From contig NZ_CAMLHO010000025.1 in NCBI RefSeq assembly GCF_946479765.1, positions 1 through 56,045 of the forward strand: a DNA stretch of 56,045 bases, read 5' to 3'. The translations under genes were made by a program, and so were the position numbers. Below are positions 29,302 to 40,371 of this stretch, piece by piece. The DNA comes from an uncultured Aliivibrio sp. (GTDB lineage: Bacteria > Pseudomonadota > Gammaproteobacteria > Enterobacterales > Vibrionaceae). A model generated the notes under the pieces. That model ran no database searches. It worked only from the letters and a program-made list of their open reading frames with translations, and had not been told where the DNA came from. Numbering within the stretch: position 1 is the stretch's first letter; each line of letters starts with the position of its first letter.

Positions 29302-29336
29302 AAGTAAACTCAAATTTTGATACGTTGAGCTTACTT
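29302..29336. terminator. Hairpin at the 3' side of yfcH
   Basis: AAGTAA-CTCAA pairs with TTGAG-TTACTT, with one mismatch and an AT-rich loop. It is 19 nt beyond the yfcH stop and could end yfcH (minus) or the short plus-strand transcript. T-runs are poor on both sides. Confidence 0.5.
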
Positions 29337-29354
29337 ATTTAAGGGTGTGTTGGC

Positions 29355-30260
29355 TCAATTAAGTAATTGTTTAAGTGCAGATTCAATACGTGAGTAACGG
29401 AACTTAAAATCTTCATGCACTAAGCGTTTTGGGCGGACTCTTTGGCTATCAGTAAGTAGCACTGAAGCTTCACCTAATATACCTTTGATGATGATTTGGG
29501 GAGTAAATAAAAAGTGAGGTCGTTTTAGTGTTTTTGCTAAGGTCTGGCTAAATGTTGTATTTGTTACTGGGTGAGGAGCGGTTAGATTATAAATACCACA
29601 ACTTTTTTCTTGTTCTATTAAATGCAAGATGGCGAGAACCATGTCATCAATATGTATCCATGACATGTATTGCTTACCGTTACCTATAGGGCCTCCGAGA
29701 CCGCATTGATAAGGCAATAGCATTTTTTTAAGAGCACCTCCCAAGGGGGATAGAACGACACCTGTACGCAAAATACAAACACGAGTGTGCTCGCATTGTG
29801 CTTGTAGGGCTTTATTCTCCCATTGTTGACAGACTTGGTGTGCAAAATCAGACGATAAAATTTGCGTTGTTTCATCTATATCTTGGTTTCCATTATCACC
29901 GTAATAGCCAATGGCGGATCCAGAAATAAAACAACGTGGTGGATTGGTTGATTTCAGGCAGAGTTGAGCTAGGGTATCGGTAAGAGCACATCGACTATCG
30001 GTAATGATTTTCTTTTGTTTTCTAGTCCATTTTTTTTCAGCAATAGGTTCTCCCGCGAGATTTATGACGACATCAATATCGTTAAAATCCTGAAAATAAC
30101 CAAGATCGGAAATAAAATCAGCGTGAGGTAAAGCAAGATGACTTAGTGCCGATTCTGCTTTTTTTGTGTCACGGGTTAAAAGTACTAAATTGTGACCTTT
30201 TAGATGGTCTAATAACTGCTTTCCGATTAACCCAGTACTGCCTGTAATAAGTATTTTCAT
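29355..30260 (-). CDS. yfcH: TIGR01777-family NAD(P)-binding epimerase-like protein
   Basis: 301 residues. The N-terminal Rossmann motif TGSTGLIG (at 7-14) and the family signatures VINLAGEPI, SGSAIGYYG and RTGVVLSPLGGALKKMLLPY match the YfcH/SulA-like epimerase family. The substrate is unknown. The C-terminal DUF1731-type segment (LLTDSQRVRPKRL) is present. Divergent from yfcE, as in other gamma-proteobacteria, where the two are often linked. Confidence 0.9.
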   Translation of the reverse strand: MKILITGSTGLIGKQLLDHLKGHNLVLLTRDTKKAESALSHLALPHADFISDLGYFQDFNDIDVVINLAGEPIAEKKWTRKQKKIITDSRCALTDTLAQLCLKSTNPPRCFISGSAIGYYGDNGNQDIDETTQILSSDFAHQVCQQWENKALQAQCEHTRVCILRTGVVLSPLGGALKKMLLPYQCGLGGPIGNGKQYMSWIHIDDMVLAILHLIEQEKSCGIYNLTAPHPVTNTTFSQTLAKTLKRPHFLFTPQIIIKGILGEASVLLTDSQRVRPKRLVHEDFKFRYSRIESALKQLLN

Positions 30261-30390
30261 CTCGTCTCCTGCAAGATATTCCTAATATCTGATGACCTAA
30301 GTATAAATTGAGTTCACTGATTGGCAACTTTCATGCTGTTTTCCTTTATAATTCATGTTTGAAATACCTTTTTAAATTTAAGGACTCTTT

Positions 30391-30939
30391 GTGAAATTAT
30401 TTTTTGCCTCAGATCTGCATGGTTCTTTTCCTGCAACTCAACGTGTTATTGATACGTTTTTAGCCTCTAAAGCGGATCACTTAATTCTGCTTGGTGACTT
30501 AATTAACTTTGGTCCGAGAAATCCAATACCTGAAGGGCATAATCCTCTTGCGGTTGCTGAGTTACTAAATCAGTACGCAGAGTCTATCATCGCAGTAAGA
30601 GGGAATTGTGACAGTGAAGTGGATCAAATGCTGCTGTCTTTTCCGATCATGTCAGATTACAACATCGTATTATTGCCAACGGGGGAAAAAATATTTTTAA
30701 CTCATGGGCATATTTACAATGCAGATAAGCGTCCGCTACTGAAAAAAGGCGATATTATCGCACATGGGCACACTCATATTACGGTAGCGGAATGGCAAGG
30801 AGAGCAGATTATTTTTAACCCGGGTTCAACGACCTTCCCACGTAACGAAGGCGGAAAGCCAAGCTACGGCTTACTGGATGGGACTAACCTGTCAGTTCTT
30901 GATTTTGATGGAAATATTTTGAATTATATCGAGTTGTAA
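30391..30939 (+). CDS. yfcE: Phosphodiesterase YfcE
   Basis: 182 residues of a calcineurin-like metallophosphatase: SDLHGS, LLGDLINFGPRNP, VRGNCDSEVD, LTHGH and AHGHTH are the metal-binding blocks. E. coli YfcE is a manganese-dependent phosphodiesterase on artificial substrates; the natural one is unknown. The start is a GTG at 30391 with AAGGA 6 nt upstream. Confidence 0.92.
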   Translation: MKLFFASDLHGSFPATQRVIDTFLASKADHLILLGDLINFGPRNPIPEGHNPLAVAELLNQYAESIIAVRGNCDSEVDQMLLSFPIMSDYNIVLLPTGEKIFLTHGHIYNADKRPLLKKGDIIAHGHTHITVAEWQGEQIIFNPGSTTFPRNEGGKPSYGLLDGTNLSVLDFDGNILNYIEL

Positions 30940-30994
30940 TAATACTAAGCTAAATTTGCATTGGATTTTTCTTACTTAAATGTAGATCAGATAT

Positions 30995-31029
30995 AAAAGA
31001 TCCGAGAAGATAATCGTCTCGGATCTTTT
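30995..31029. terminator. Bidirectional terminator between yfcE and toxS
   Basis: AAAAGATCCGAGA and TCTCGGATCTTTT form a perfect stem between convergent genes, with A and T runs at its ends. Confidence 0.88.
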
Positions 31030-31052
31030 ATATTAAGCTCTGTGTAGTGAAC

Positions 31053-31604
31053 TTAATGAGAAAATAAAATCCCTGAGCCATAGTTTAAACTGGTCAGTAA
31101 TAATGTTTTATCATTAATCACATCAACACGTTTGCTTTGTTGATCATCCATTCTAAAGACGCGCATGATTAATTTTTTCTGCGCTCCAGTGAATTCTTTA
31201 TTATCACTTGATGTAACATCTTTAAATTCGATTGGGTCAATAAGAAGATAATCACCACTATATTCCCAGTTACCGGTTTCCATTACATTAATTGTTAATG
31301 GATGTTGACCATTATCTAAAACACTATAAATGGTCAATGTTGACGACTTAGAGTACGTTTTATTAGGTAAGTAAACTACATTTGATTTTATGTCAGCTCG
31401 CTTTAACGGTCCCATATCGTCATAATCAACGTTGCTGTCGATACGAACGGTACTCATGCTTTGCCATTCTTTAGATGTGAGTAGTTGCTCAACTTTACTG
31501 TCACTTTTCCAATAAAACCAGCCACTGCCTATTATTGAAATGAGAAGAAGAGTAATTGGAAAAAAACGTTTCACTAGAGGTAATTGTTCGTCGTTTAGCC
31601 ACAT
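31053..31604 (-). CDS. toxS: ToxS, membrane-bound partner of ToxR
   Basis: 183 residues. A short cytoplasmic N-terminus, one membrane helix (about 14-32) and a periplasmic domain with FTGAQKKLIMRVFRMDD and a C-terminal YGSGILFSH as in vibrio ToxS. It stabilises ToxR and together they sense periplasmic cues such as bile. Its ATG overlaps the toxR 3' end by 10 nt, with GAGG in toxR as ribosome site. Confidence 0.9.
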   Translation of the reverse strand: MWLNDEQLPLVKRFFPITLLLISIIGSGWFYWKSDSKVEQLLTSKEWQSMSTVRIDSNVDYDDMGPLKRADIKSNVVYLPNKTYSKSSTLTIYSVLDNGQHPLTINVMETGNWEYSGDYLLIDPIEFKDVTSSDNKEFTGAQKKLIMRVFRMDDQQSKRVDVINDKTLLLTSLNYGSGILFSH

Positions 31605-32476
31605 ACTTTATCTACCTCTTTTTGATTTATTAGCAAACGAACGCTAATGCTTTGATCACTGTGTTCTTCATTATGAATATAATTCAATGTAATTTGATTC
31701 GGTTGCCCACTGGTAGCAATTACTTCCATTGGTTTTAGTGAGTCAGTATGATTTGAATTATATAAAATAGTGCATTGTTTAATCAATGGTTGCCATTTGT
31801 CTATATTTGGATGGTTCACCGGAACGAAAATCGGGGTGTTGTCATAGTTCGCCACTTCAATGAAAGCATCTGATTTTGGCGTATGGTTAACATAAGCAAT
31901 AATGGGCAAAATAAAAGCAACAATCAAAATGATCGTTCCAAGCAAAGAAAGATGAGCTTGAGGGATCTTTTCTTTTGTTGCATTTGCCGTGGCTGTGTTT
32001 TTTACTGAGGTTCCATTTACAGACGTATTGGTTGATGTTTCCGGAGTAGACTCTTGATGCTCAAATAAATGGGTACTAGTATCAATTGAATCTTCAATAT
32101 TAGTATCAACTTCAGGTGAGGTATTTTCATCTACTTGAGTGTCCGCAGTTGAAATAAACTGATAACCACGTTTAGGCACTGTTTTCACATAAACAGGTAA
32201 TTTAGTTGGGTCTTGTAGCATTTTTCGTAACGTCGAAATAGCTTGTGTTAAACTAGAATCATCGACTTCAAATCCTTGTTCTCGCCATACATATTCATGT
32301 AATTCATGACGACTAACAACCTTTCCCGGCTCTTGAATAAGTAGGCTTAAAACACGGCTTTCATTGCCACCTAAACGAATAATTTCATCATCATTTAATG
32401 TATCGATGAGGCTATTGTCGTTTGGATCGAATAGAAACCGGTTGCCAATAATAATTTTGTTATTTTCTATATTCAT
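31595..32476 (-). CDS. toxR: ToxR, transmembrane transcription regulator
   Basis: 293 residues. An N-terminal OmpR-type winged helix (about 10-110, with LGGNESRVLSLLIQEPGKVVSRHELHEYVW and VKTVPKRGYQF), a Ser/Thr-rich tether (about 111-170), one membrane helix (about 177-197) and a periplasmic domain with Cys235 and Cys292, the pair that forms the ToxR disulphide in V. cholerae. It controls outer-membrane porins and stress responses in vibrios. The order toxS-toxR divergent from htpG is the vibrio arrangement. Confidence 0.93.
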   Translation of the reverse strand: MNIENNKIIIGNRFLFDPNDNSLIDTLNDDEIIRLGGNESRVLSLLIQEPGKVVSRHELHEYVWREQGFEVDDSSLTQAISTLRKMLQDPTKLPVYVKTVPKRGYQFISTADTQVDENTSPEVDTNIEDSIDTSTHLFEHQESTPETSTNTSVNGTSVKNTATANATKEKIPQAHLSLLGTIILIVAFILPIIAYVNHTPKSDAFIEVANYDNTPIFVPVNHPNIDKWQPLIKQCTILYNSNHTDSLKPMEVIATSGQPNQITLNYIHNEEHSDQSISVRLLINQKEVDKVCG

Positions 32477-32618
32477 TGGTTGTTAACTCAGTAATGGTGA
32501 TTCTTATTTATGATATCCAAGTATCATTTTTAGAATGTCTATTTTATGTCAAAACTTATCATTACGCATTTTATAGTATAAAAAAAGCAAAAAAACAGTG
32601 TTTTTTACATTGCTTTAC

Positions 32619-32646
32619 CTTGAATTGTTATTTTAAGACCTCATTT
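32619..32646 (+). promoter_or_regulatory. Sigma-32 heat-shock promoter of htpG
   Basis: CTTGAAT (32619-32625), a 13-bp spacer and CCTCATTT (32639-32646), one base off the sigma-32 -10 consensus CCCCATNT. It ends 42 bp before the htpG ATG. The region back to toxR is AT-rich and must hold the toxR promoter too. Confidence 0.82.
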
Positions 32647-32688
32647 TAATTAATAAGTTAATTATATTACCTAATTCGGAGTTTATAG

Positions 32689-34587
32689 ATGAACGAACAA
32701 ACGATTAATAATAAAGAAACACGTGGCTTCCAATCAGAAGTGAAGCAACTACTTCATCTAATGATCCACTCTTTATACTCAAATAAAGAGATATTTTTAC
32801 GTGAATTAATATCAAATGCTTCAGATGCATCAGATAAACTACGCTTCAAAGCACTATCAAATGGTGACTTGTATGAAGGTAATGCAGATCTTGGTGTAAA
32901 ATTGTCTTTTAACGTAGCAGCAAATACATTAACCATTTCTGATAATGGTATTGGTATGAGCCGTGAAGATGTTATTGAACATCTAGGTACGATTGCAAAA
33001 TCGGGTACGGCTGATTTCTTCTCAAAACTATCAGATGACCAAAGTAAAGACTCGCAACTTATTGGTCAATTTGGTGTTGGTTTTTATTCTGCATTCATCG
33101 TGGCTGATGCCGTAACGGTTCGTACTCGTGAAGCGGGTACAGCAAAAGACCAAGCGGTTCAATGGCACTCTGAAGGTGAGGGTGACTACACGATTGAAGA
33201 CATTACTAAAGAAACTCGTGGTACAGATATCATTCTTCATATGCGTGAAGAAGGTAAAGAGTTCTTAAGTGAATGGCGTCTAAAAGAAGTTATTGGTAAA
33301 TACTCTGATCATATCGGTATTCCTGTTTCTCTTTGGAGTGTAGAAAAAGACGAAGAAGGAAAAGATAAAGAAGGGAAGTGGGAGCAAATCAATAAAGCTC
33401 AAGCGCTTTGGACTCGTAGCAAATCAGAAATTGAAGATGCCGAGTACCAAGAGTTCTATAAGCACGTATCACATGACTTTGCTGACCCTCTAACCTGGAG
33501 CCACAATAAAGTAGAAGGTAAAAACGATTATACAAGTCTACTTTACATTCCAGCGAAAGCCCCATTTGATATGATGAATCGTGATCATAAAAGTGGCTTA
33601 AAACTGTATGTTCAACGTGTATTCATTATGGATGATGCTGAGCAGTTTATGCCAAGCTACCTACGTTTTGTTAAGGGTTTGATTGATTCTAATGATTTAC
33701 CATTAAACGTATCTCGTGAAATTCTTCAAGATAATAAAGTCACTCAATCATTACGTGGCGCATGTACAAAACGTGTATTAAGTATGCTTGAGAAGACCGC
33801 TAAAAAAGACAATGATAAGTACTTATCTTTCTGGAAAGAGTTTGGTCAAGTTCTAAAAGAAGGCATGGCTGAAGATTTTGCAAATAAAGATAAAATTGCG
33901 AATTTATTACGCTTTGCTTCAACAGACAAAGACAGTTCAGAGCAAGCAATGGCTTTAGCTGGTTATGTTGAGCGCATGAAAGAAGATCAAGATAAGATTT
34001 TCTACTTAACATCAGACAGTTACGCTGCTGCAAAAAATAGCCCACACTTAGAGCAATTCAAGGCGAAAGGCATTGAAGTGGTACTGATGTATGATCGCAT
34101 TGATGAGTGGATGATGAGCTACTTAATGGAATTTGATGGTAAGCAATTCCAATCAATCACAAAAGCGGGCTTAGATTTAAGTAAGTTTGAAGATGATGCA
34201 GAAAAAGAGAAACAAAAAGAAACAGCAGAAGAGTTTAAATCGGTTGTTGAACGCACGAAAGCCTACTTAGGTGATCGTGTTAAAGAGGTTCGTACTACCT
34301 TTAAATTAGCGACAACACCAGCGGTTGTAGTGACTGATGATTTTGAAATGGGTACGCAAATGGCGAAACTTTTAGAAGCTGCTGGTCAACCTGCTCCTGA
34401 AGTGAAGTACATTTTTGAAATTAACCCTGAGCATGCCTTAATTAAACAAATGGCAGATGAAGCGGATGAAGAAGCATTTGGTCGTTGGGTTGAAATGCTG
34501 CTTGGTCAAGCAATGTTAGCAGAACGTGGCTCTTTAGATGATCCATCACAATTCTTAAGTGCGATGAATCAATTATTATCAAAGTAA
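32689..34587 (+). CDS. htpG: Molecular chaperone HtpG (Hsp90)
   Basis: 632 residues, normal for bacterial Hsp90. The N-terminal GHKL ATPase shows [33 protein letters not shown] and [11 protein letters not shown]; the middle domain has DLPLNVSRE with the ATP-contacting arginine; the C-terminal dimerisation domain is intact. It remodels client proteins with DnaK. Behind a sigma-32 promoter and divergent from toxR. Confidence 0.97.
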   Translation: MNEQTINNKETRGFQSEVKQLLHLMIHSLYSNKEIFLRELISNASDASDKLRFKALSNGDLYEGNADLGVKLSFNVAANTLTISDNGIGMSREDVIEHLGTIAKSGTADFFSKLSDDQSKDSQLIGQFGVGFYSAFIVADAVTVRTREAGTAKDQAVQWHSEGEGDYTIEDITKETRGTDIILHMREEGKEFLSEWRLKEVIGKYSDHIGIPVSLWSVEKDEEGKDKEGKWEQINKAQALWTRSKSEIEDAEYQEFYKHVSHDFADPLTWSHNKVEGKNDYTSLLYIPAKAPFDMMNRDHKSGLKLYVQRVFIMDDAEQFMPSYLRFVKGLIDSNDLPLNVSREILQDNKVTQSLRGACTKRVLSMLEKTAKKDNDKYLSFWKEFGQVLKEGMAEDFANKDKIANLLRFASTDKDSSEQAMALAGYVERMKEDQDKIFYLTSDSYAAAKNSPHLEQFKAKGIEVVLMYDRIDEWMMSYLMEFDGKQFQSITKAGLDLSKFEDDAEKEKQKETAEEFKSVVERTKAYLGDRVKEVRTTFKLATTPAVVVTDDFEMGTQMAKLLEAAGQPAPEVKYIFEINPEHALIKQMADEADEEAFGRWVEMLLGQAMLAERGSLDDPSQFLSAMNQLLSK

Positions 34588-34615
34588 TTGAGAAATAGAA
34601 GTAAGTTATAAAGTA

Positions 34616-34663
34616 AATGAGATCTTAGATGGCGAGAGCCCACTAAGGTCTCATTGTTTTTTT
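34616..34663 (+). terminator. Terminator of htpG
   Basis: AATGAGA-CTTAG and CTAAGG-TCTCATT pair, extended by TGG/CCA near the loop, then TTTTTTT. It begins 29 nt after the stop. Confidence 0.85.
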
Positions 34664-34825
34664 ATGCTTAAAATACACACAATATAAGCGTGAGTTTTTG
34701 CTTTTTGAATCTCAAACTTGCTAGCTTTCACCGTTACGTGTATCTTTCACGACTTATTTTTAGAAATAAAACTTATACCTAAGTTTATAAGTAGCCATTA
34801 GATCTACTTGTAAGGTTTGGTATAA

Positions 34826-35500
<675 letters not shown>

Positions 35501-35532
35501 TCTTACTTAACGAACAATTTATTGTTATATTG

Positions 35533-35560
35533 AAGGCGGCCTTATTGGTCGCCTTTTTTT
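35533..35560 (+). terminator. Terminator of adk
   Basis: AAGGCG-CC pairs with GG-CGCCTT, with one mismatch and a 5-nt loop, then a run of seven T. It ends 15 nt before hemH. Confidence 0.85.
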
Positions 35561-35574
35561 ATAGAAAATAATGG

Positions 35575-36549
35575 ATGATAACTGTGAATAATAAGAAAAC
35601 TGGAGTGCTATTAGTTAATCTTGGTACGCCGACAGCGCCAACTACATCAGCGGTTAAAGCTTTCTTGTCTGAGTTTTTGCATGATAAACGTGTAGTAGAT
35701 ATGAATCGTTTTCTTTGGTGTCCATTACTTCACGGTGTGATCCTTCCTATACGAGCGCCTAAAGTGGCTAAGTTATATCAAAGCGTCTGGATGGATGATG
35801 GTTCTCCTTTAATGGTCTATTCACAACGACAAGTGAAAGCCTTGCAAGAACGTCTTTCGATGCCGGTTGCATTGGGCATGACTTATGGTCAACCGACGAT
35901 CAAATCAGGAATTGAACTACTAGAAGAGCAAGGATGCGAAGAGATCGTAATTTTACCCTTGTATCCCCAGTATTCTCGAACGACAACAGCTGCTGTTTTT
36001 GACCAAATTGCCAAGCAATATAAAACCACCCCCGTGTTACCAAATTTTTCATTGGTACATAATTATCATGATCATCCTCTTTATATCAAAGCACTTGCTG
36101 AGTCGATTCGTCTTTCATGGGATAAGAATGGGAAAGGGGACTATGTTTTATGTTCGTATCATGGGATCCCACAGCGTTTTGTTGATAAGGGGGATATCTA
36201 CGCACAGCATTGTGAGCGAACAACAGAATTGCTCGCTCAAGAGTTGGAATTAATGCCTGAACAAATAGGTATGAGCTATCAGTCTCGCTTTGGACGAGAG
36301 GCGTGGCTACAGCCTTATACGTCTGAAACATTAAAAGAATTGACCCCAAAAGGGATCCAGTCGTTAGATATTATTAGTCCGGCATTTTCTTCAGATTGCT
36401 TAGAAACGTTAGAAGAGCTATCAGAAGAATGCAAAGAAATATTTATGGAAGCAGGTGGTCAAAAATACACCTTTATTCCATGCTTAAATGATGATGCATT
36501 ACACATCGAAATGATGGCTAATATTGTGAGCCAAAGGATTTCACGTTAA
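35575..36549 (+). CDS. hemH: Ferrochelatase
   Basis: 324 residues. Inserts iron into protoporphyrin IX at the inner membrane, the last step of haem synthesis. Conserved [32 protein letters not shown], the catalytic histidine in [23 protein letters not shown] and [14 protein letters not shown] are present. ATG 35575 has no good ribosome site; the in-frame GTG at 35584 has GGATG 6 nt before it and is an alternative. Adjacent to adk as in E. coli. Confidence 0.95.
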   Translation: MITVNNKKTGVLLVNLGTPTAPTTSAVKAFLSEFLHDKRVVDMNRFLWCPLLHGVILPIRAPKVAKLYQSVWMDDGSPLMVYSQRQVKALQERLSMPVALGMTYGQPTIKSGIELLEEQGCEEIVILPLYPQYSRTTTAAVFDQIAKQYKTTPVLPNFSLVHNYHDHPLYIKALAESIRLSWDKNGKGDYVLCSYHGIPQRFVDKGDIYAQHCERTTELLAQELELMPEQIGMSYQSRFGREAWLQPYTSETLKELTPKGIQSLDIISPAFSSDCLETLEELSEECKEIFMEAGGQKYTFIPCLNDDALHIEMMANIVSQRISR

Positions 36550-36585
36550 TTAAACGTATTTTTTAGAAAAAAAATATTTATTAGG

Positions 36586-36614
36586 GTTGAAAAGTCCTAC
36601 TCATTGCCCAATTT
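36586..36614 (+). promoter_or_regulatory. Possible sigma-32 promoter upstream of tig
   Basis: GTTGAAA (36586-36592), a 14-bp spacer and CCCAATTT (36607-36614), two bases off each consensus region at most. It would give a leader of about 280 nt. Weaker than the htpG and lon examples. Confidence 0.4.
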
Positions 36615-36901
36615 CCTATTAAAGATTATCTACGTGCGTAGTGATCCTCGACATAGATAGGTCAGGTCGCTACAATATCGCGTCTTATTTTGCCACTTGG
36701 CTAAATGTCGTATTTTGTTCAATGAAATACGCGGTCTGCTTATGTTCTTTAAAATAAGTAGATAAAAGAAGATACCCAATTTGGTATCACGAATCATAGG
36801 GGTTACGGTTTCTATTCTATTAGGCCTGTAACACAAGGATGCGACACGTTTTTTTGTCGCAAACTCAGAGAACCTGAGTCGATTTTGAGGTTTATATAAA
36901 C
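36615..36901 (+). other. Long leader region of tig
   Basis: No credible gene. It contains CGTATTT/AAATACG (36709-36731), then two consecutive hairpins just before tig: GCGACA/TGTCGC with a T-rich loop (about 36841-36861) and ACTCAG/CTGAGT (about 36865-36881). The paired hairpins sit 20-60 nt before the tig ATG and may affect translation or mRNA stability. Confidence 0.5.
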
Positions 36902-38200
36902 ATGCAAGTTACTGTTGAAAATAAAGAAGGCCTAGAGCGCGTTCTAACTATTACTGTTCCAGCTGCAAACATTGAAGATGCTGTAAACGCAGAACTTCGT
37001 AACATCGCTAAAAATCGTCGCTTCGATGGCTTCCGTAAAGGTAAAGTGCCAATGAAGATGGTTGCTAAAATGTATGGCAGCGCAGTTCGTCACGACAAAA
37101 TGGGTGAAGTTATGCACCGTCACTTCATTGAAGCGATCGTTAAAAACAAAATCAACCCAGCTGGCACACCAACATTTGCACCAGTAGAATTTGCTGAAGG
37201 CCAAGATTTAGTATTTACTGCAACATTTGAAATTTACCCAGAAGTAACACTTCAAGGTCTAGATAAAGTTGTTGTTGAAAAACCACAAGTTGAAGTTAAA
37301 GACGAAGACGTAGCAGAAATGCTAGAAACGTTACGTAAGCAACAGTCTACTTGGGCTGATGCTGACGTTGCTGCTGAAGATGGCACTCGCGCTACAATCA
37401 ACTTTGTTGGTTCTATCGATGGTGAGCTATTTGAAGGCGGAAAAGCAGATAACTTCCCTCTAGAAATTGGCCAAGGTCGTATGATCCCTGGTTTTGAAGA
37501 TGGAATTAAAGGTAAGAAAGCGGGTGATGAATTAACTATCGATGTTAACTTCCCAGAAGATTACCACGCTGAAAACCTAAAAGGTAAAGCGGCACAGTTC
37601 GCTATTACAGTAGTTAAAGTTGAAGCTCGTGAACTTCCAGAAATGAACGATGAGTTCGTAACTAAGTTCGGCGCTGAAGGCGGTGTTGAAGGTCTTAAAG
37701 CTGAAGTTCGTAAGAACATGGAGCGTGAATTAGCTCAAGCGGTTAAAAATAAGATCAAAGAACAAGCAATTAACGGTTTAGTTGAGCAAAACAACATTGA
37801 TGTTCCTTCTGCTCTTATCGATCAAGAAGTTGAAGTTCTACGTCAACAAGCTGTTCAACGTTTTGGCGGCAACGCTGATACTGCTCCTGAGCTTCCACGT
37901 GAATTGTTCGAAGAACAAGCTAAACGTCGCGTAGTTGTTGGTCTTCTTCTTGGTGAAGTAATCAAGACTGAAGAACTAAAAGCTGACGATGAGAAAGTAA
38001 AAGCACTTATCAACGAAATGGCTTCTGCTTACGAAGATCCAACTGAAGTTGTTGCTTACTACGAAGGTAATGAGCAAATGATGAACAACATGCGTAATGT
38101 TGCTCTAGAAGAACAAGCAGTTGAAGCTATCCTTGCTAAAGCACAAGTTTCTGAAAAAGCAGTAGGCTTTAACGAACTAATGAATCAACAACCTGCTTAA
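36902..38200 (+). CDS. tig: Trigger factor
   Basis: 432 residues. An N-terminal ribosome-binding domain with the [10 protein letters not shown] loop (around 43-52), a central FKBP-type prolyl isomerase domain (about 150-245, with [33 protein letters not shown]) and the C-terminal helical arms. It binds nascent chains at the ribosome exit. First gene of tig-clpP-clpX-lon, the usual order. Confidence 0.97.
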   Translation: MQVTVENKEGLERVLTITVPAANIEDAVNAELRNIAKNRRFDGFRKGKVPMKMVAKMYGSAVRHDKMGEVMHRHFIEAIVKNKINPAGTPTFAPVEFAEGQDLVFTATFEIYPEVTLQGLDKVVVEKPQVEVKDEDVAEMLETLRKQQSTWADADVAAEDGTRATINFVGSIDGELFEGGKADNFPLEIGQGRMIPGFEDGIKGKKAGDELTIDVNFPEDYHAENLKGKAAQFAITVVKVEARELPEMNDEFVTKFGAEGGVEGLKAEVRKNMERELAQAVKNKIKEQAINGLVEQNNIDVPSALIDQEVEVLRQQAVQRFGGNADTAPELPRELFEEQAKRRVVVGLLLGEVIKTEELKADDEKVKALINEMASAYEDPTEVVAYYEGNEQMMNNMRNVALEEQAVEAILAKAQVSEKAVGFNELMNQQPA

Positions 38201-38252
38201 TTTCTAATTTAATTAAGTAGTTAGTTGACTTAGTTTCACAAGATCTGCTAAT

Positions 38253-38284
38253 AATGGTCCGAATGAAGCGTCATTCGGACCATT
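38253..38284 (+). terminator. Hairpin between tig and clpP
   Basis: A perfect 14-bp stem AATGGTCCGAATGA/TCATTCGGACCATT with a 4-nt loop, then TATTTTAT. It probably terminates most tig transcripts before clpP, whose ATG is 22 nt beyond. Confidence 0.8.
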
Positions 38285-38305
38285 TATTTTATAAGGGATA
38301 CGGTT

Positions 38306-38929
38306 ATGAGCTATCAAGAAAACAATGCAATGCCTTCTATTATGGATGCACTTGTTCCTATGGTTGTTGAACAAACTTCACGTGGTGAGCGTTCGTATGA
38401 TATTTATTCCCGTCTGTTAAAAGAGCGCGTTATCTTTTTAACAGGTCAAGTTGAAGATCACATGGCCAACTTAGTTGTGGCACAGTTGCTTTTCCTTGAG
38501 TCTGAAAATCCAGATAAGGATATCTTCTTATACATTAACTCTCCAGGTGGTTCTGTTACTGCAGGTATGTCTATCTATGACACAATGCAGTTCATCAAAC
38601 CAAATGTGAGCACAGTATGTATGGGCCAAGCATGCTCAATGGGTGCCTTCCTACTTGCTGGTGGCGCACCAGGTAAACGTTATGTATTACCTAACTCTCG
38701 TGTGATGATCCATCAACCACTTGGCGGTTTCCAAGGTCAAGCATCAGATATTCAAATTCATGCTCAAGAAATCTTAACGATTAAGAAGAAATTGAATACG
38801 CTACTTGCTGAACATACAGGTCAGCCTTTAGAAGTGATCGAAAAAGATACCGATCGTGATAATTTCATGGCAGCAGATGATGCAGTGAAATACGGTCTTG
38901 TAGATGCTGTATTAAATAAGCGTGACTAA
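38306..38929 (+). CDS. clpP: ATP-dependent Clp protease proteolytic subunit
   Basis: 207 residues. Catalytic triad Ser111 (GQACSMGAF), His136 (MIHQPLGG) and Asp185 (DTDRD) all at the E. coli positions. A short N-terminal propeptide is likely removed by self-cleavage. It forms the barrel protease that works with ClpX, encoded 85 nt downstream. Confidence 0.97.
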   Translation: MSYQENNAMPSIMDALVPMVVEQTSRGERSYDIYSRLLKERVIFLTGQVEDHMANLVVAQLLFLESENPDKDIFLYINSPGGSVTAGMSIYDTMQFIKPNVSTVCMGQACSMGAFLLAGGAPGKRYVLPNSRVMIHQPLGGFQGQASDIQIHAQEILTIKKKLNTLLAEHTGQPLEVIEKDTDRDNFMAADDAVKYGLVDAVLNKRD

Positions 38930-39014
38930 TTAATAAAAAAGCAGTAACGTTTACAGCAAAGAAGGTAAGTTAGTATAAACTTACACATAAAGGCAACGTT
39001 TAAGAGGTTAGCAA

Positions 39015-40301
39015 ATGACAGACAAGCGTAAAGACGAAAATAGTGGAAAGTTACTATATTGCTCTTTTTGCGGAAAAAGCCAGCATGAAGTTCGTAAACT
39101 AATTGCAGGTCCTTCTGTTTATGTTTGTGATGAGTGCGTTGATTTATGTAACGACATTATTCGCGAAGAGCTAAAAGATAATACTCTGTCTCCAAAAGAG
39201 AGTAGTGAAGCATTACCAACACCGAAAAATATTCGTGGCCATTTAGATGACTACGTTATTGGTCAAGATCATGCGAAAAAAGTATTAGCGGTAGCGGTAT
39301 ACAACCACTACAAGCGTTTACGTAATGGCGATACTACAAAAGATGGCGTTGAATTAGGTAAAAGTAATATTTTACTTATCGGTCCAACAGGTAGTGGTAA
39401 AACATTACTTGCTGAAACGCTAGCTCGTTTCTTGGATGTTCCGTTTACTATGGCGGATGCAACCACACTAACAGAAGCAGGCTATGTAGGTGAAGATGTA
39501 GAAAACATCATTCAAAAGCTGCTACAGAAATGCGATTACGATCCAGCGAAAGCGGAACGTGGCATTGTATATATCGATGAAATTGACAAGATTTCTCGTA
39601 AGTCTGAAAACCCATCGATCACACGTGATGTGTCAGGTGAGGGTGTTCAGCAAGCACTATTGAAATTGATTGAAGGTACAATTGCATCAGTACCGCCTCA
39701 AGGTGGTCGTAAGCACCCGCAACAAGAGTTCTTACAAGTAGATACTTCTAAGATCTTATTTATCTGTGGTGGTGCGTTTGCAGGTTTAGATAAAGTAATC
39801 GAACAACGCGTTTCAACTGGAACTGGTATTGGCTTTGCTGCTGATGTTCGTTCTAAAGATGATAAAGCAACGGTCGGTGATTTATTGAAGCAAATTGAAC
39901 CGGAAGATTTAGTTAAGTTTGGTTTAATCCCTGAGTTTATTGGTCGTTTACCAGTAACAACCACATTAACTGAATTAGACGAAGAAGCGTTGATTCAAAT
40001 TCTAAGTAAACCTAAGAATGCATTAACTAAGCAATATGCTGCGTTATTTGATTTAGAAGGCGCTGAGTTAGAATTCCGTGAAGATGCGTTGAGAGCGATT
40101 GCGAAAAAAGCGATGAACCGTAAAACGGGTGCTCGTGGTCTTCGTTCAATTTTAGAAGCGATATTATTAGATACTATGTATGAACTACCATCGAAAGAAG
40201 GTGTTTCTAAAGTAGTTATCGACGAGTCTGTAATTAACGGTGAGTCAGAACCACTGTTAATGTTTGAAAATACAGAAACGAAAGCAATATCAGCAGAATA
40301 G
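39015..40301 (+). CDS. clpX: ClpX ATPase subunit of Clp protease
   Basis: 428 residues. An N-terminal C4 zinc finger (YCSFCGKS and CDECVDLC), Walker A GPTGSGKT, pore loop GYVGED, Walker [11 protein letters not shown], the ClpP-docking IGF loop in TGIGFAADV, and sensor-2 [10 protein letters not shown]. It unfolds tagged proteins and feeds ClpP. The gap from clpP contains a GTAAGTT/AACTTAC hairpin (38965-38984). Confidence 0.97.
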   Translation: MTDKRKDENSGKLLYCSFCGKSQHEVRKLIAGPSVYVCDECVDLCNDIIREELKDNTLSPKESSEALPTPKNIRGHLDDYVIGQDHAKKVLAVAVYNHYKRLRNGDTTKDGVELGKSNILLIGPTGSGKTLLAETLARFLDVPFTMADATTLTEAGYVGEDVENIIQKLLQKCDYDPAKAERGIVYIDEIDKISRKSENPSITRDVSGEGVQQALLKLIEGTIASVPPQGGRKHPQQEFLQVDTSKILFICGGAFAGLDKVIEQRVSTGTGIGFAADVRSKDDKATVGDLLKQIEPEDLVKFGLIPEFIGRLPVTTTLTELDEEALIQILSKPKNALTKQYAALFDLEGAELEFREDALRAIAKKAMNRKTGARGLRSILEAILLDTMYELPSKEGVSKVVIDESVINGESEPLLMFENTETKAISAE

Positions 40302-40325
40302 TCGATATAAGCTAATACACAGTAC

Positions 40326-40352
40326 AAAAAGGAGGCATTGGCCTCCTTTTTT
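40326..40352 (+). terminator. Terminator of clpX
   Basis: AAAAAGGAGGC and GCCTCCTTTTT form a perfect stem with a 4-nt loop, 25 nt after the stop. Confidence 0.93.
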
Positions 40353-40371
40353 ATTTTTAATTGAAAATAAT

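Noticed and set aside
36630-36836. 68-codon minus-strand frame in the hemH-tig gap
   Set aside because: No ribosome site, no recognisable domain and a basic, irregular composition; more likely chance in leader sequence.
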